In this document: piece by piece, positions 35,309-44,490 of the stretch | Layout: each line of letters begins with the position of its first letter | Position numbering within the stretch: the stretch's first letter is position 1 | DNA from: Streptomyces olindensis | Lineage (GTDB): Bacteria > Actinomycetota > Actinomycetes > Streptomycetales > Streptomycetaceae | Direction: 5' to 3' | NCBI GenBank assembly: GCA_000696115.1 | Contig: JJOH01000025.1 | Coordinates: 25,254-89,253 of the forward strand | Length of the DNA: 64,000 nucleotides | Notes under the pieces: generated by a model | Seen by the model: only the letters and a program-made list of their open reading frames with translations | Told to the model about the DNA's origin: nothing | The model's database searches: none | Translations under genes and position numbers: made by a program

Positions 35309-35761
35309 TCACCCGCGCGTGGGGGACGGGGTCTCGCGGCTGACGTCCGGACCGGGTTCCGACGGCCCCCGCCCGCGCCGGTTGCGCGCGAGCGCGAGGA
35401 GCGACGGCCCTCCGCACAGGCACCAGAGCGCGATCACCGGGTCGCAGATCGCGCAGCCCAGGGAGGACGTGTGGGCGAACGGGATGATCGGGTCGCCCTT
35501 GATGTGGTGGACGACGTCCCAGGCAGTGTGCAGCAGCCATCCGACGCCGATCCAGGTCCACGACTCCAGGCCGCGGAAGGCCACGTAGGTGACGAGCGCG
35601 GTGAAGGCGAACTCCCAGCCGCCCAGGCCGCCGCCGCTGAGGTACGCGGCGCCGGCACCGGCGACCATCACGGCGTTCAGCCGCCGCCGGTGAGGCTCGC
35701 GGACGAAGGACATCAACAGGGCGTAGAGGACCCCGATCACGATCGGCGCGATGTACTGCAT
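35309..35761 (-). CDS. Small membrane protein (DUF6010-like)
   Basis: A 150-residue protein with four to five hydrophobic helices and conserved-looking WLLHTAWDVVHHIKGDPIIP and GCAICDPVIALWCLCGG segments, holding His and Cys residues in or near the membrane, then a basic polar tail. I associate this with DUF6010; the function is unknown. It is co-oriented with the PLP enzyme and starts 10 bp upstream of it. Confidence 0.75.
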   Translation of the reverse strand: MQYIAPIVIGVLYALLMSFVREPHRRRLNAVMVAGAGAAYLSGGGLGGWEFAFTALVTYVAFRGLESWTWIGVGWLLHTAWDVVHHIKGDPIIPFAHTSSLGCAICDPVIALWCLCGGPSLLALARNRRGRGPSEPGPDVSRETPSPTRG

Positions 35762-36052
35762 GGAGGGACCGTTTCTGGGATGGCCGGCGGGGACGGGCCA
35801 CCACGCTAGAACCGGCCCCGGGCGGGCCCCAGAGGCATTACCGACAGGTTCCCACCGGTTGTCGCCACCCGGCCCTGGCTCCGCCGCGGGCCCGTCGAAC
35901 GCCGGAACGGGCCCCCTCCTGCCCAGTAGTACGAAGATCCATTCCCGCTCTTTCGGGTAATAGCACAGCCGCGCTTCCTGCGGAAGGCTTGGGCGTGCAC
36001 GTCGATGCCCGAGGCATATGGGCGTCGATCACAACCGGGAGGGCAGTTCTCT

Positions 36053-37459
36053 ATGTCGGTAGGCGAAGAGGTCCGCACGGAGGAGACCAAGCCGCAGCAG
36101 AGTCTCGGCACGGCGGCCGCGCGGAACCTGGCCACCACGACCAAGTCCGTGCCGCAGATGCAGGAGATCAGCTCCCGCTGGCTGCTGCGCATGCTGCCCT
36201 GGGTGGACATCCAGGGTGGTACGTACCGGGTGAACCGGCGACTGACGTTCGCCGTGGGTGACGGCCGGATGACGTTCGTGAAGACCGGCGACCGGGTCGA
36301 GATCATCCCCGCGGAGCTGGGCGAACTGCCCGCTCTACGGTCGTACGAGGACGAGGAGGTGCTCTCCGAGATCGCCCGCCGCTGCGAACAGCGGGAGATC
36401 CAGGCCGGGGAGGTGATCGCCTCCTTCGGCAGCCAGTCCGACGAGGTGTACCTGCTCGCACACGGCAGGGTGGAGAAGATCGGCACGGGCCCGTACGGCG
36501 ACGATGAGTCGCTCGGAGTCCTCGCCGACGGCGCCTACTTCGGCGACGAGGCCCTGCTGAACCAGGACGCCATCTGGGAGTACACCGCCCGCGCGCTCAC
36601 CGCGTGCACCGTACTCGTGCTGCCCCGCCAGGACTTCGAGCAGATCGCGGAGCGCTCGGACTCGCTGCGCGAGCACCTGGAGCAGCGCCGCGCGATCCCC
36701 CGGCAGCGCTCCAACAAGTACGGCGAAAAGGAGATCGACCTCGCCGCCGGCCACTCCGGCGAGCCGGACATCCCGCACACGTTCGTCGACTACGAGGCCC
36801 GGCCCCGTGAGTACGAACTGAGCGTCGCCCAGACCGTGCTGCGCATCCACACGCGCGTGGCCGACCTCTACAACCAGCCGATGAACCAGACCGAGCAGCA
36901 GATCCGGCTGACGGTCGAGGCGCTGAAGGAGCGCCAGGAACACGAACTCATCAACAACCGCGACTTCGGCCTCCTGCACAACTGCGAGTACGACCAGCGG
37001 ATCCAGCCGCACGACGGCGTGCCCAGCCCGGACGACCTGGACGAGCTGCTCAGCCGGCGCCGCGGCACCAAGCTGCTCCTCGCCCACCCGCGCGCGATCG
37101 CCGCGATCGGCCGTGAGCTCAACAAGCGGGGGCTGGTCCCGGAGACCATCGACATGGCCGGCAACCGCATCCCCACCTGGCGCGGCGTGCCGATCTTCCC
37201 GTGCAACAAGATCCCGGTGACGGAAGCCCGTACGACGTCGATCATCGCCATGCGTACCGGCGAGAGCGACCAGGGCGTCATCGGTCTGCGGGCCTCCGGC
37301 ATCCCGGACGAGATCGAGCCGAGCCTGTCGGTGCGCTTCATGGGCATCAACGAACAGGCCATCATCAAGTACCTGGTCACGGCGTACTACTCGGCCGCGG
37401 TCCTGGTACCGGACGCGCTCGGCGTCCTGGAGAACGTCGAGATCGGCCGCTGGCGGTGA
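36053..37459 (+). CDS. Family 2B encapsulin shell protein with cyclic-nucleotide-binding domain (EshA-like)
   Basis: The 468-residue protein combines an HK97-type capsid fold with an inserted cNMP-binding domain at about residues 100-213 (REIQAGEVIASFGSQSDEVY, then GAYFGDEALLNQDAIWEYTA). The capsid part flanks it: an N-terminal arm (ETKPQQSLGTAAARNLATTT, LLRMLPWVDIQGGTYRVNRR) and a long C-terminal part (LSVAQTVLRIHTRVADLYNQ, LLAHPRAIAAIGRELNKRGL, VRFMGINEQAIIKYLVTAYY). EshA-like proteins were first described as nucleotide-binding developmental proteins and are now classed as Family 2B encapsulins. GGGAGGGC lies nine bases before the ATG. The next gene, a prenyl synthase, is the likely cargo. 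The 291-bp upstream spacer showed no recognised operator. Confidence 0.92.
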   Translation: MSVGEEVRTEETKPQQSLGTAAARNLATTTKSVPQMQEISSRWLLRMLPWVDIQGGTYRVNRRLTFAVGDGRMTFVKTGDRVEIIPAELGELPALRSYEDEEVLSEIARRCEQREIQAGEVIASFGSQSDEVYLLAHGRVEKIGTGPYGDDESLGVLADGAYFGDEALLNQDAIWEYTARALTACTVLVLPRQDFEQIAERSDSLREHLEQRRAIPRQRSNKYGEKEIDLAAGHSGEPDIPHTFVDYEARPREYELSVAQTVLRIHTRVADLYNQPMNQTEQQIRLTVEALKERQEHELINNRDFGLLHNCEYDQRIQPHDGVPSPDDLDELLSRRRGTKLLLAHPRAIAAIGRELNKRGLVPETIDMAGNRIPTWRGVPIFPCNKIPVTEARTTSIIAMRTGESDQGVIGLRASGIPDEIEPSLSVRFMGINEQAIIKYLVTAYYSAAVLVPDALGVLENVEIGRWR

Positions 37460-37570
37460 CGCTTCCGGTACGTCGGCCGTGTCCCCGCCCGGCGGGGCGG
37501 GTACACCCCCGGGGTACGCGCCCAGCGGCAGCGGAAGCGCCACCGTCCGCTCGTTCTCCGAGGCGGTCCC

Positions 37571-38746
37571 ATGGGTGAGTCCCTCACGGATACCGAGTCC
37601 AGGACGGAGACGACGGTGCCCGCACCCGGCGGGCGGCGCGTCGCCGAGCCCCGGCGTGCGGCCGGGGCGCCGGAAAGGCGGGAGCCCATCGAGACGCAGC
37701 AGGACGGCCGGCCGGGACCGGCCGAGGGGCACGAGGCGGTCATGCTCCTGGAGCGGGCCCGGGCGGAGGTCGACCCGGTGCTGCGGGCCGCGGTCGGCTC
37801 GCTGCCCGGGCCGATGCGCCGGATCGCGCTCTACCACCTCGGCTGGGAACGGGAGGACGGAACTCCGGCCGAGGGCGGCTCGGGCAAGGCGATCCGCCCC
37901 GCGCTCGTCCTCACCGCCGCGGCCGCCCTCGGCGGACCCGAGGCCCGGGCGGGGGCGGTCCGGGCGGCCGCGGCGGTGGAGCTGGTCCACAACTTCACGT
38001 TGCTGCACGACGACGTGATGGACCGGGACGCCACCCGCCGCCACCGGCCCACCGCGTGGACCGTGTTCGGCGACGCCGACGCGATCCTCGCCGGGGACGC
38101 CCTGCAGGCGCTGGCCCTGCGGCTGCTCGTCGAGGACCCGCATCCGGCGTCCCCGGCCGCCGCCGCCCGGCTCGCGGACTGCGTGGTCGAACTGTGCGCC
38201 GGACAGCACGCCGACACGGCCCTGGAGCGGCGCGGCCCCGGCGAGGTCACGCTGGACGAGGTGCTCGCCATGGCGGAGGCCAAGACCGGCGCGTTGCTGG
38301 GCAGCGCGTGCGCGATCGGCGGGCTGTACGCGGGCGCCGGGGACGCGGACGTGGCGGCGCTGGACGCGTTCGGCCGGGAGGCCGGGCTCGCCTTCCAGCT
38401 CATCGACGACGTCATCGGCATATGGGGCGATCCGAGCCGTACCGGCAAGCCCGTCGGTGCGGACCTGGCCGCGCGCAAGAAGTCCCTGCCGATCGTCGCG
38501 GCCTGCGCCTCCGGCACACCGGCGGCCGCCGAACTCGCCGAACTGTACGCACGTCCCCACGACAAGGAGGACCTGGACCACATCGCCCTGACCGTGGAGC
38601 GCGCGGGCGGCCGTGACTGGGCCCAGGGCCAGGCGGCCGACCGGATGGCCCGGGCGATGCAGCAACTGGCGCGCGCGGTGCCGGACCCGGAGGCGGCGGG
38701 CGGTCTGCTGGCCCTCGCCGAGTTCGTGACGCGGCGCAGCAGCTGA
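37571..38746 (+). CDS. Polyprenyl diphosphate synthase, probable encapsulin cargo
   Basis: A 391-residue trans-prenyltransferase that condenses isopentenyl diphosphate with allylic diphosphates. The first aspartate-rich motif is DDVMD at 147-151 (HNFTLLHDDVMDRDATRRHR), the second is DDVIGIWGD at 279-287, and GKPVGADLAARKKSLP follows. Two residues with small side chains in the pocket ahead of motif 1 cannot settle chain length. The first about 55 residues are Pro/Arg/Glu-rich and disordered-looking (TTVPAPGGRRVAEPRRAAGA), an extension absent from ordinary synthases and of the kind used for loading into Family 2 encapsulins. It follows the shell gene by 111 bp on the same strand. Confidence 0.9.
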   Translation: MGESLTDTESRTETTVPAPGGRRVAEPRRAAGAPERREPIETQQDGRPGPAEGHEAVMLLERARAEVDPVLRAAVGSLPGPMRRIALYHLGWEREDGTPAEGGSGKAIRPALVLTAAAALGGPEARAGAVRAAAAVELVHNFTLLHDDVMDRDATRRHRPTAWTVFGDADAILAGDALQALALRLLVEDPHPASPAAAARLADCVVELCAGQHADTALERRGPGEVTLDEVLAMAEAKTGALLGSACAIGGLYAGAGDADVAALDAFGREAGLAFQLIDDVIGIWGDPSRTGKPVGADLAARKKSLPIVAACASGTPAAAELAELYARPHDKEDLDHIALTVERAGGRDWAQGQAADRMARAMQQLARAVPDPEAAGGLLALAEFVTRRSS

Positions 38747-38781
38747 CGGTAGGCACGCGGCCGGTCGACGCGGCAGCACCG

Positions 38782-38839
38782 GGTGACCCTTCGGGCGTCC
38801 GAAGAGGCACCCAACCGGTGACCCTTCGGGCGTCCGAAG
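38782..38839. repeat. Two 23-bp direct repeats, each with a near-palindrome
   Basis: Bases 38782-38804 and 38817-38839 are identical (GGTGACCCTTCGGGCGTCCG, then AAG), spaced 35 bp start to start. Each contains CTTCGGGCGTCCGAAG, palindromic but for two positions. They lie 36 bp after the prenyl synthase stop, in a 343-bp gene-free stretch. Confidence 0.85.
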
Positions 38840-38848
38840 GTGAAGAGA

Positions 38849-38864
38849 CCCCGGAGCGCCGGGG
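38849..38864 (+). terminator. Terminator-like hairpin of the encapsulin operon
   Basis: CCCCGG pairs with CCGGGG around AGCG, followed by a GTT-rich stretch. The rest of the gap to 39090 is GC-rich with further short inverted repeats but no gene. Confidence 0.6.
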
Positions 38865-39089
38865 GTTGTGCGGCTCCTGACTCCGCACGGCCGCCGGGCT
38901 CCGGCCGGCGGGTCCCGCACTTCCCCACGGGGTGCGGGGCCCGCCTTCTCGCGCGCCCGGGGCGATCATCTCCGGGCGGATGTTCGACTGAATCCCGCCA
39001 AGCTCCCGCCCCACCGTCCGGGACGGCCCCGGACGGCCCTACGATCAACGCCCGTCGGGACGAGCTCGGAACGAGCGAAGGGGCGGGAC

Positions 39090-39701
39090 ATGGGCGTGGC
39101 GATCCGGACGGCGGGCGAGGGGGACCGGGACCTGGTGGTCCGGCTTCTCGACGAGGCGTTCCAGGACGACCCCGTGAGCGGCTGGGTCTTCCCCGGCGCG
39201 GAGGACCGCCGTGCCAAGCACCCCGGGCTCATGGCCGCCTTCACCGACGTGGTCCTCGCGTCCGGGCGCATCGACCTCACCGAGGACGGCTCGGCCTGCG
39301 CGCTGTGGCTGTCCATGCCGGCCGACGAACACGACGCCGACGCCGAGGACGACGGTCCGGCCCAGGTGCGCCAGGCCGTGGACCCGGACAACGAGCGCAT
39401 CGAGGCGATCGGCCGGCTGACGGCCGCCATCCACCCCTCCGGGCGGGCCCACGCGTACCTGTGGATGATCGGCGTGACCCCCGGCCGCCAGAGCGAGGGC
39501 CTCGGCACCGCGCTCATCGAGTCGGCCCTCGACCGCTGCGACCGCGAGGGACAGCCGGCGTATCTGGAGGCCAGCAACGCCCGCAGCCGCAAGCTGTACG
39601 AGCGCCTCGGCTTCCAGCTCGCCGGCCCGGTCCTGGAACTCCCCGACGGCCCGACCATGTGGCCGATGTGGCGCGAGCCCAGGCCGCACCGGGCATCCTG
39701 A
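39090..39701 (+). CDS. GNAT-family N-acetyltransferase
   Basis: A 203-residue protein starting MGVAIRTAGEGDRDLVV with GAAGGGGCGGGA upstream of the ATG. The acetyl-CoA loop is VTPGRQSEGLGTALIESALD (about residues 128-150), with the downstream YLEASNARSRKLYERLGFQL segment typical of GNAT enzymes related to puromycin-type acetyltransferases. The substrate is unknown. It is convergent with the TetR gene (47 bp between stops). Confidence 0.85.
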   Translation: MGVAIRTAGEGDRDLVVRLLDEAFQDDPVSGWVFPGAEDRRAKHPGLMAAFTDVVLASGRIDLTEDGSACALWLSMPADEHDADAEDDGPAQVRQAVDPDNERIEAIGRLTAAIHPSGRAHAYLWMIGVTPGRQSEGLGTALIESALDRCDREGQPAYLEASNARSRKLYERLGFQLAGPVLELPDGPTMWPMWREPRPHRAS

Positions 39702-39748
39702 CCAGATTTCTCCGACCGGCTCTCAGCTTCCCTACCGGCCTCAGCGTC

Positions 39749-40441
39749 TCAGCCCTGCCCGGCCGGCCGGTCTCGGTCCTCCTGGTGGCGGTCCTCCTGG
39801 TGGCGGTCCTCCTGGTGCCGGTCCTCCTGGTGCCGGTCCTCCGGAGACCCCTCCCCCTCCGGCAGCACCGTCGCCACGATCCGCTCCACCAGCCCGTCCG
39901 GCACGTCCACCCCGGGCAGAACGCCCTCCAGGACGCCCGGCAGCGTCAGGTGCTCCAGGAGCAGCCCGAGCATGGCCAGGTACAGCACGGCGACGGACTC
40001 GTCACCGCCGGGCAGCCCGGCCGCCCGGTGGAACTCCATGGCCTCCTCCAGGTCACCGCGCACCGACCTGGTGTAGGAGGCGAGCAGTTCGGGGCGCCGG
40101 GTGGCCTCCAGGCGCAGCTCCATGAGGGCCAGATAGCCCGTGCGGTCGCGGGTCGCGCGGGCCATGAGGTCGTGCATGAACGCCGTGACGAGTGAGCGGT
40201 CCTTCGGCCGGGTCATCAACCCGGCGACCACGTCCGGATCGGGCGCGAGCCGTACGTGCAGCCGGGTGTCGATCTGGCGCAGCAGGTCGGCGCGGTCGGT
40301 GAAGTAGTTGGAGGCGGTGCCCACCGGCACGCCCGCCTCCGCGTCCACCGCGCGGAACGTCAGCCCCCGCGCCCCCTCCCGCGCGAGCACCTCGACACCG
40401 GCGTCGACGAGCGCGGCCCGGCGCCCGGGGTTGCTGGCCAT
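39749..40441 (-). CDS. TetR-family regulator with repetitive C-terminus
   Basis: A 230-residue repressor starting MASNPGRRAALVDAGVEVLA; the helix-turn-helix is LTFRAVDAEAGVPVGTASNY, followed by FTDRADLLRQ. The ligand domain is not assignable. The last 25 residues repeat DRHQE four times, encoded by 15-bp tandem DNA repeats. It is divergent from the reductase-like gene, and a perfect palindrome at 40509 lies between them. Confidence 0.88.
   Translation of the reverse strand: MASNPGRRAALVDAGVEVLAREGARGLTFRAVDAEAGVPVGTASNYFTDRADLLRQIDTRLHVRLAPDPDVVAGLMTRPKDRSLVTAFMHDLMARATRDRTGYLALMELRLEATRRPELLASYTRSVRGDLEEAMEFHRAAGLPGGDESVAVLYLAMLGLLLEHLTLPGVLEGVLPGVDVPDGLVERIVATVLPEGEGSPEDRHQEDRHQEDRHQEDRHQEDRDRPAGQG
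39775..39844. repeat. 15-bp tandem repeat, 4.6 copies, inside the TetR gene
   Basis: GGTCCTCCTGGTGGC occurs at 39775 and 39790, and the variant GGTCCTCCTGGTGCC at 39805 and 39820, followed by a partial unit. The unit length keeps the reading frame and encodes the DRHQE repeats. Confidence 0.92.
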
Positions 40442-40508
40442 GCGGAGTCCCTTCTCCCACTTCGACGACTCGGGGTTATTCCCTTGCAACCACTACAGCA
40501 GGAGCACT

Positions 40509-40522
40509 ACAACTGAAGTTGT
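40509..40522. promoter_or_regulatory. Perfect palindrome, probable TetR operator
   Basis: ACAACT-GA-AGTTGT is a 6-2-6 inverted repeat in the 111-bp region between the divergent TetR gene and the reductase-like gene, 31 bp before the latter's start. Confidence 0.7.
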
Positions 40523-40552
40523 TGCGGCGGCAGCCTACGAAAAGAGACCGGC

Positions 40553-41137
40553 TTGCGAAAGCTCACGTACTTCATCGCCTGCTCCCTCGACGGCTTCATC
40601 GGGGACCCGGGCGGCGACGCGTCGGCGATGCTCCCCTTCGTCGACGAGGAGTTCTTCGCCTTCCTCAAGGCGGAGTACCCGGAGACCATCCCGACCCAGG
40701 GCCGCCGCGCCACCGGCATCGACGACCTGGAGAACAAGCGGTTCGACACGATCATCCAGGGCCGGGCCAGCTACGACCTCGCCCTCAAGGAGGGCGTCAC
40801 CAGCCCCTACGCCCACCTGCGCGAGTACGTCGCCTCCCGCACCCTGCGGGAGTCGCCCGACCCGAACGTCGAGATCATCGCGGACGACCTGGTCGACAAG
40901 GTCCGTCAACTCAAGGGCGAGGACGGCGAGTTCGGCATCTACCTGTGCGGTGGCTCCCGCCTCGCGGGAGAACTGCTCGACCAGATCGACGAGCTGGTCA
41001 TCAAGTCCTACCCGCTCGTGTACGGCACGGGCATGCCCATGTTCGGCTCCGGATTCGCGGTCTCGGAGTTCGCACTGGAGTCGGCGCGCACGTTCGGCAA
41101 CGGCGTGCTGGTGCGCACGTACAGCAGGAAGCGCTGA
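40553..41137 (+). CDS. Dihydrofolate-reductase-like (RibD C-terminal type) reductase
   Basis: A 194-residue protein with a TTG start and AAGAGA just upstream. LTYFIACSLDGFIGDPGG at the N-terminus and FGIYLCGGSRLAGELLDQID (about residues 125-145) mark the NADPH-binding RibD-C/DHFR fold. Family members act as reductases in riboflavin synthesis or in unknown roles; stand-alone copies next to TetR genes are common. Control by the neighbouring TetR protein is inferred. Confidence 0.83.
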   Translation: MRKLTYFIACSLDGFIGDPGGDASAMLPFVDEEFFAFLKAEYPETIPTQGRRATGIDDLENKRFDTIIQGRASYDLALKEGVTSPYAHLREYVASRTLRESPDPNVEIIADDLVDKVRQLKGEDGEFGIYLCGGSRLAGELLDQIDELVIKSYPLVYGTGMPMFGSGFAVSEFALESARTFGNGVLVRTYSRKR

Positions 41138-41163
41138 GGCCCGGACCGTCCTACCCTGAGGAC

Positions 41164-41427
41164 ATGGGCAGCAAAGGACAGGTCTGTCCGGCCTGCGGAC
41201 AGCCGGTGGAGACAGTCGTCCGGCGCCACAAGACGCTGGGCGCGTGGGTGCCGCGATGGGTGGCGGGCCCCTGCCACAACCCCGCGTGCGCGGCCTGCGA
41301 CGAGCAGGGCGCGGTGCGCCACACCCTCGAGGGCACCGGGCAGGAGGCCGCCCGTCCCGCCCGGGGCGCCGCCCCACCTGCGACGACCCCGCCCGGCAGA
41401 GCGGTGCGAGCCGACGGAGCGGACTGA
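41164..41427 (+). CDS. Small zinc-ribbon-like protein
   Basis: An 87-residue protein starting MGSKGQVCPACGQPVETVVR, with CPAC and later CHNPACAAC forming a likely four-Cys zinc site, then a Pro/Ala-rich tail. TACCCT lies six bases before the ATG, suggesting a leaderless message. The stop overlaps the YCII start (TGATG). The role is unknown. Confidence 0.7.
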   Translation: MGSKGQVCPACGQPVETVVRRHKTLGAWVPRWVAGPCHNPACAACDEQGAVRHTLEGTGQEAARPARGAAPPATTPPGRAVRADGAD

Positions 41428-41840
41428 TGAAGTACCTGGTCATGGTGCAGGGCGCCCAAGCGGACTACGAAGCGATGCGCGGCAAGGCGTCGGCGTCCTC
41501 CCCCTCCTGGAGCGAGGAGGAGCTGCAGGCCATGTTCTCCTACATGGGAGCCATCAACGACGACCTCGCCGAGACCGGTGAGCTCGTCGACGCGCAGGGC
41601 CTGGCCGAGCCGGCACAGACCCGGCACGTCACCCTCGGGACCGACGGCAAGGCCGTCATCACCGACGGCCCGTACGGCGAGACCGAGGAACTGCCGGCCG
41701 GCTACTGGGTCCTGGAGTGCGAGAGCCTGGAGCGGGTCACGGAGATCGCCGAGCGCGTCGCCCGCTGCCCCCAGCCGGCCGGCGCCCCCGACCACCCGGT
41801 CGTGATCCGCCCGATCATGGACGGGTCCGGGGACATCTGA
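41427..41840 (+). CDS. YCII/DGPF-domain protein
   Basis: A 137-residue protein with MKYLVMVQGAQADYEAM at the start and the DGPYGETEELPAGYWVLE core of the YCII-related (DGPFAETKE) family. These proteins often accompany ECF sigma factors, although none is encoded here. The fold suggests a small enzyme; the activity is unknown. It is coupled to the zinc-ribbon gene by a TGATG overlap. Confidence 0.87.
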   Translation: MKYLVMVQGAQADYEAMRGKASASSPSWSEEELQAMFSYMGAINDDLAETGELVDAQGLAEPAQTRHVTLGTDGKAVITDGPYGETEELPAGYWVLECESLERVTEIAERVARCPQPAGAPDHPVVIRPIMDGSGDI

Positions 41841-41957
41841 CGAGCCGTCGCCGACGGATGCGCCGGTGCGGACGCCGCACGAGCGCACCTCCTGGAACGC
41901 CCGAGCCACGCCATCTCCGGTCCCGGACGGCGCGGTTGAGGGACTAGCGTGTGCGGC

Positions 41958-42188
41958 ATGGGCATGACGGGGGAGCGGCGGCGCAGGCTCTGGCGCCGGG
42001 CCGTGATCGTGTGGGCGGTGGTCGTGGTCGTCGCGGGCGGGCTGACCCTCTGGGTGCAGGACTCGACGGAGCCGCAGGGGCCGTACGTCTGGGAGCGGAC
42101 CGACCCCGACGAGACACCGGACCTGCCGCCCTGCCCGACCCCCGAGGGCGTCGGGGCGGTCCTGTGCGCGTACGCGGAGACGGACTAG
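41958..42188 (+). CDS. Small single-span membrane protein
   Basis: A 76-residue protein with an Arg-rich N-terminus (ERRRRLWRRAVIVWAVVVVV is the transition into the helix), one transmembrane segment and a Pro/Asp/Glu-rich outer part (DPDETPDLPPCPTPEGVG) with two Cys. TAGCGT is seven bases before ATG 41958; a GTG at 41949 is the alternative start. The stop shares four bases with that of the convergent VOC gene. The function is unknown. Confidence 0.65.
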   Translation: MGMTGERRRRLWRRAVIVWAVVVVVAGGLTLWVQDSTEPQGPYVWERTDPDETPDLPPCPTPEGVGAVLCAYAETD

Positions 42189-42919
42189 AGCCGCAGCCCG
42201 CCCGTCTCCGGATCCCGGCTCGTCAGGCAGTACGTGCCGCCCGTCGGGTCGCGCATCACCGTCCAGCCGGAGAAGGCGGCCACGTACCCGGCTCCGAGTT
42301 CCTCGTGCCACGCCCGGGTCGCCTCGACGTCCGCGCAGGCGAGGTCGAGGTGGGCGGAGACCGGGCGCTCCTCCTCGAGGCGTTGCAGAAGCAGCCGGAC
42401 CGGCAGGCCGGGCGGCGGTGCGAGCACGTGGAACTCGGGGAGGGCGCCGGGCCGCGACTCCCAGCCGGCCAGCAGGGCGCTCCAGAAGGCGACTTCGGCG
42501 TCGTACGCCGAGGGCGGGACGTCGACGCACACCTGGTCGAGTCGGCTGCCCCGCACGACGCCCGGCCGCGACGCCTGCCCTCGCCAGGGGTCGGCGCAGA
42601 ACAACTGCCCGCCCGGCGACCGCAGCACGACGAGCGAGCCGAGGTCCTGCACCACCCGCGCACCGAGCCGCACGGCCGTGTCGGCGAACTCCCGCACGTC
42701 CGTCACGCAGAAGTCCAGGTGCGCTCCGCCGGGACCCGACCCGACCGCCTGGGCCTTCACGCACGCGTCGGCGCCGTCCGGGAGCATCGTGACGAACTCG
42801 GAGTGGTCGCCGCGGAGTTCGGAGAGCCGGGTTCCCGTCACCGCGGTCCAGAAGTCACAGGCGGCACCGAAGACCTCGCGCGGCCGGTCGGCGAAGGCGT
42901 ACGTCCAGCGGATCGTCAT
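42185..42919 (-). CDS. VOC (glyoxalase/bleomycin-resistance) superfamily protein, two domains
   Basis: A 244-residue protein made of two VOC modules, residues 1 to about 118 and about 125-244 (the second ends VMRDPTGGTYCLTSRDPETG). Paired beta-alpha-beta-beta-beta modules form a metal site in this superfamily, but the reaction cannot be named. TAGGAT lies seven bases upstream of the ATG, so the message may be leaderless. Confidence 0.85.
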   Translation of the reverse strand: MTIRWTYAFADRPREVFGAACDFWTAVTGTRLSELRGDHSEFVTMLPDGADACVKAQAVGSGPGGAHLDFCVTDVREFADTAVRLGARVVQDLGSLVVLRSPGGQLFCADPWRGQASRPGVVRGSRLDQVCVDVPPSAYDAEVAFWSALLAGWESRPGALPEFHVLAPPPGLPVRLLLQRLEEERPVSAHLDLACADVEATRAWHEELGAGYVAAFSGWTVMRDPTGGTYCLTSRDPETGGLRL

Positions 42920-43024
42920 GGCCGCGATCCTATGGGGCAGCCGCCACGGCCACCCGCATGAACCTTGACCAGCCTTTGCCTCGCCGTTCCCCGCCTATTG
43001 GCCTGGGCTTGTTTGCATTCAGGA

Positions 43025-44179
<1,155 letters not shown>

Positions 44180-44195
44180 ACGACCGGGAGTCGAC

Positions 44196-44429
44196 ATGCA
44201 TCTGGACTGGACCGCACTCGGCCAGGTCACCGCGGTGAGCCTCGGCGTCACCGTGGCCGTGGTCGTCGTCTTCGCCCTCGGCGTCCTCGGCCTCGCCCGG
44301 CTGGAGGGCGCCCGCGAACACCCGGGCGGCAGCAGCGCCCTCGGCCTGGGGCAGGCCGCCCTGTGCTTCCTCGCCTGCGCGGCCGTGGTGGCGTACGGGA
44401 TCTACCTGATCGTGCCTCAGTTCCACTGA
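44196..44429 (+). CDS. Small membrane protein co-transcribed with the phosphate transporter
   Basis: A 77-residue protein with two helices (VTAVSLGVTVAVVVVFALGV and LCFLACAAVVAYGIYLIVPQ). It starts 16 bp after the pit stop, with CGGGAG upstream of the ATG, and ends just before a strong terminator. This pair is common in streptomycetes; the small protein's role is unknown. Confidence 0.8.
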   Translation: MHLDWTALGQVTAVSLGVTVAVVVVFALGVLGLARLEGAREHPGGSSALGLGQAALCFLACAAVVAYGIYLIVPQFH

Positions 44430-44432
44430 GGG

Positions 44433-44483
44433 CGTACGACGAAGGGGCCCGGCCGGATCGGCGGCCGGGCCCCTCCGTCGTAC
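44433..44483. terminator. Very long bidirectional terminator between the pit operon and sodN
   Basis: A stem of about 23 pairs, from CGTACGACG and AGGGGCCCGGCCG on one arm to CGGCCGGGCCCCT and CGTCGTACG on the other, with a six-base loop (GATCGG) and one mismatch. It lies four bases after one gene and eight before the other. Confidence 0.93.
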
Positions 44484-44490
44484 GGGGCGA

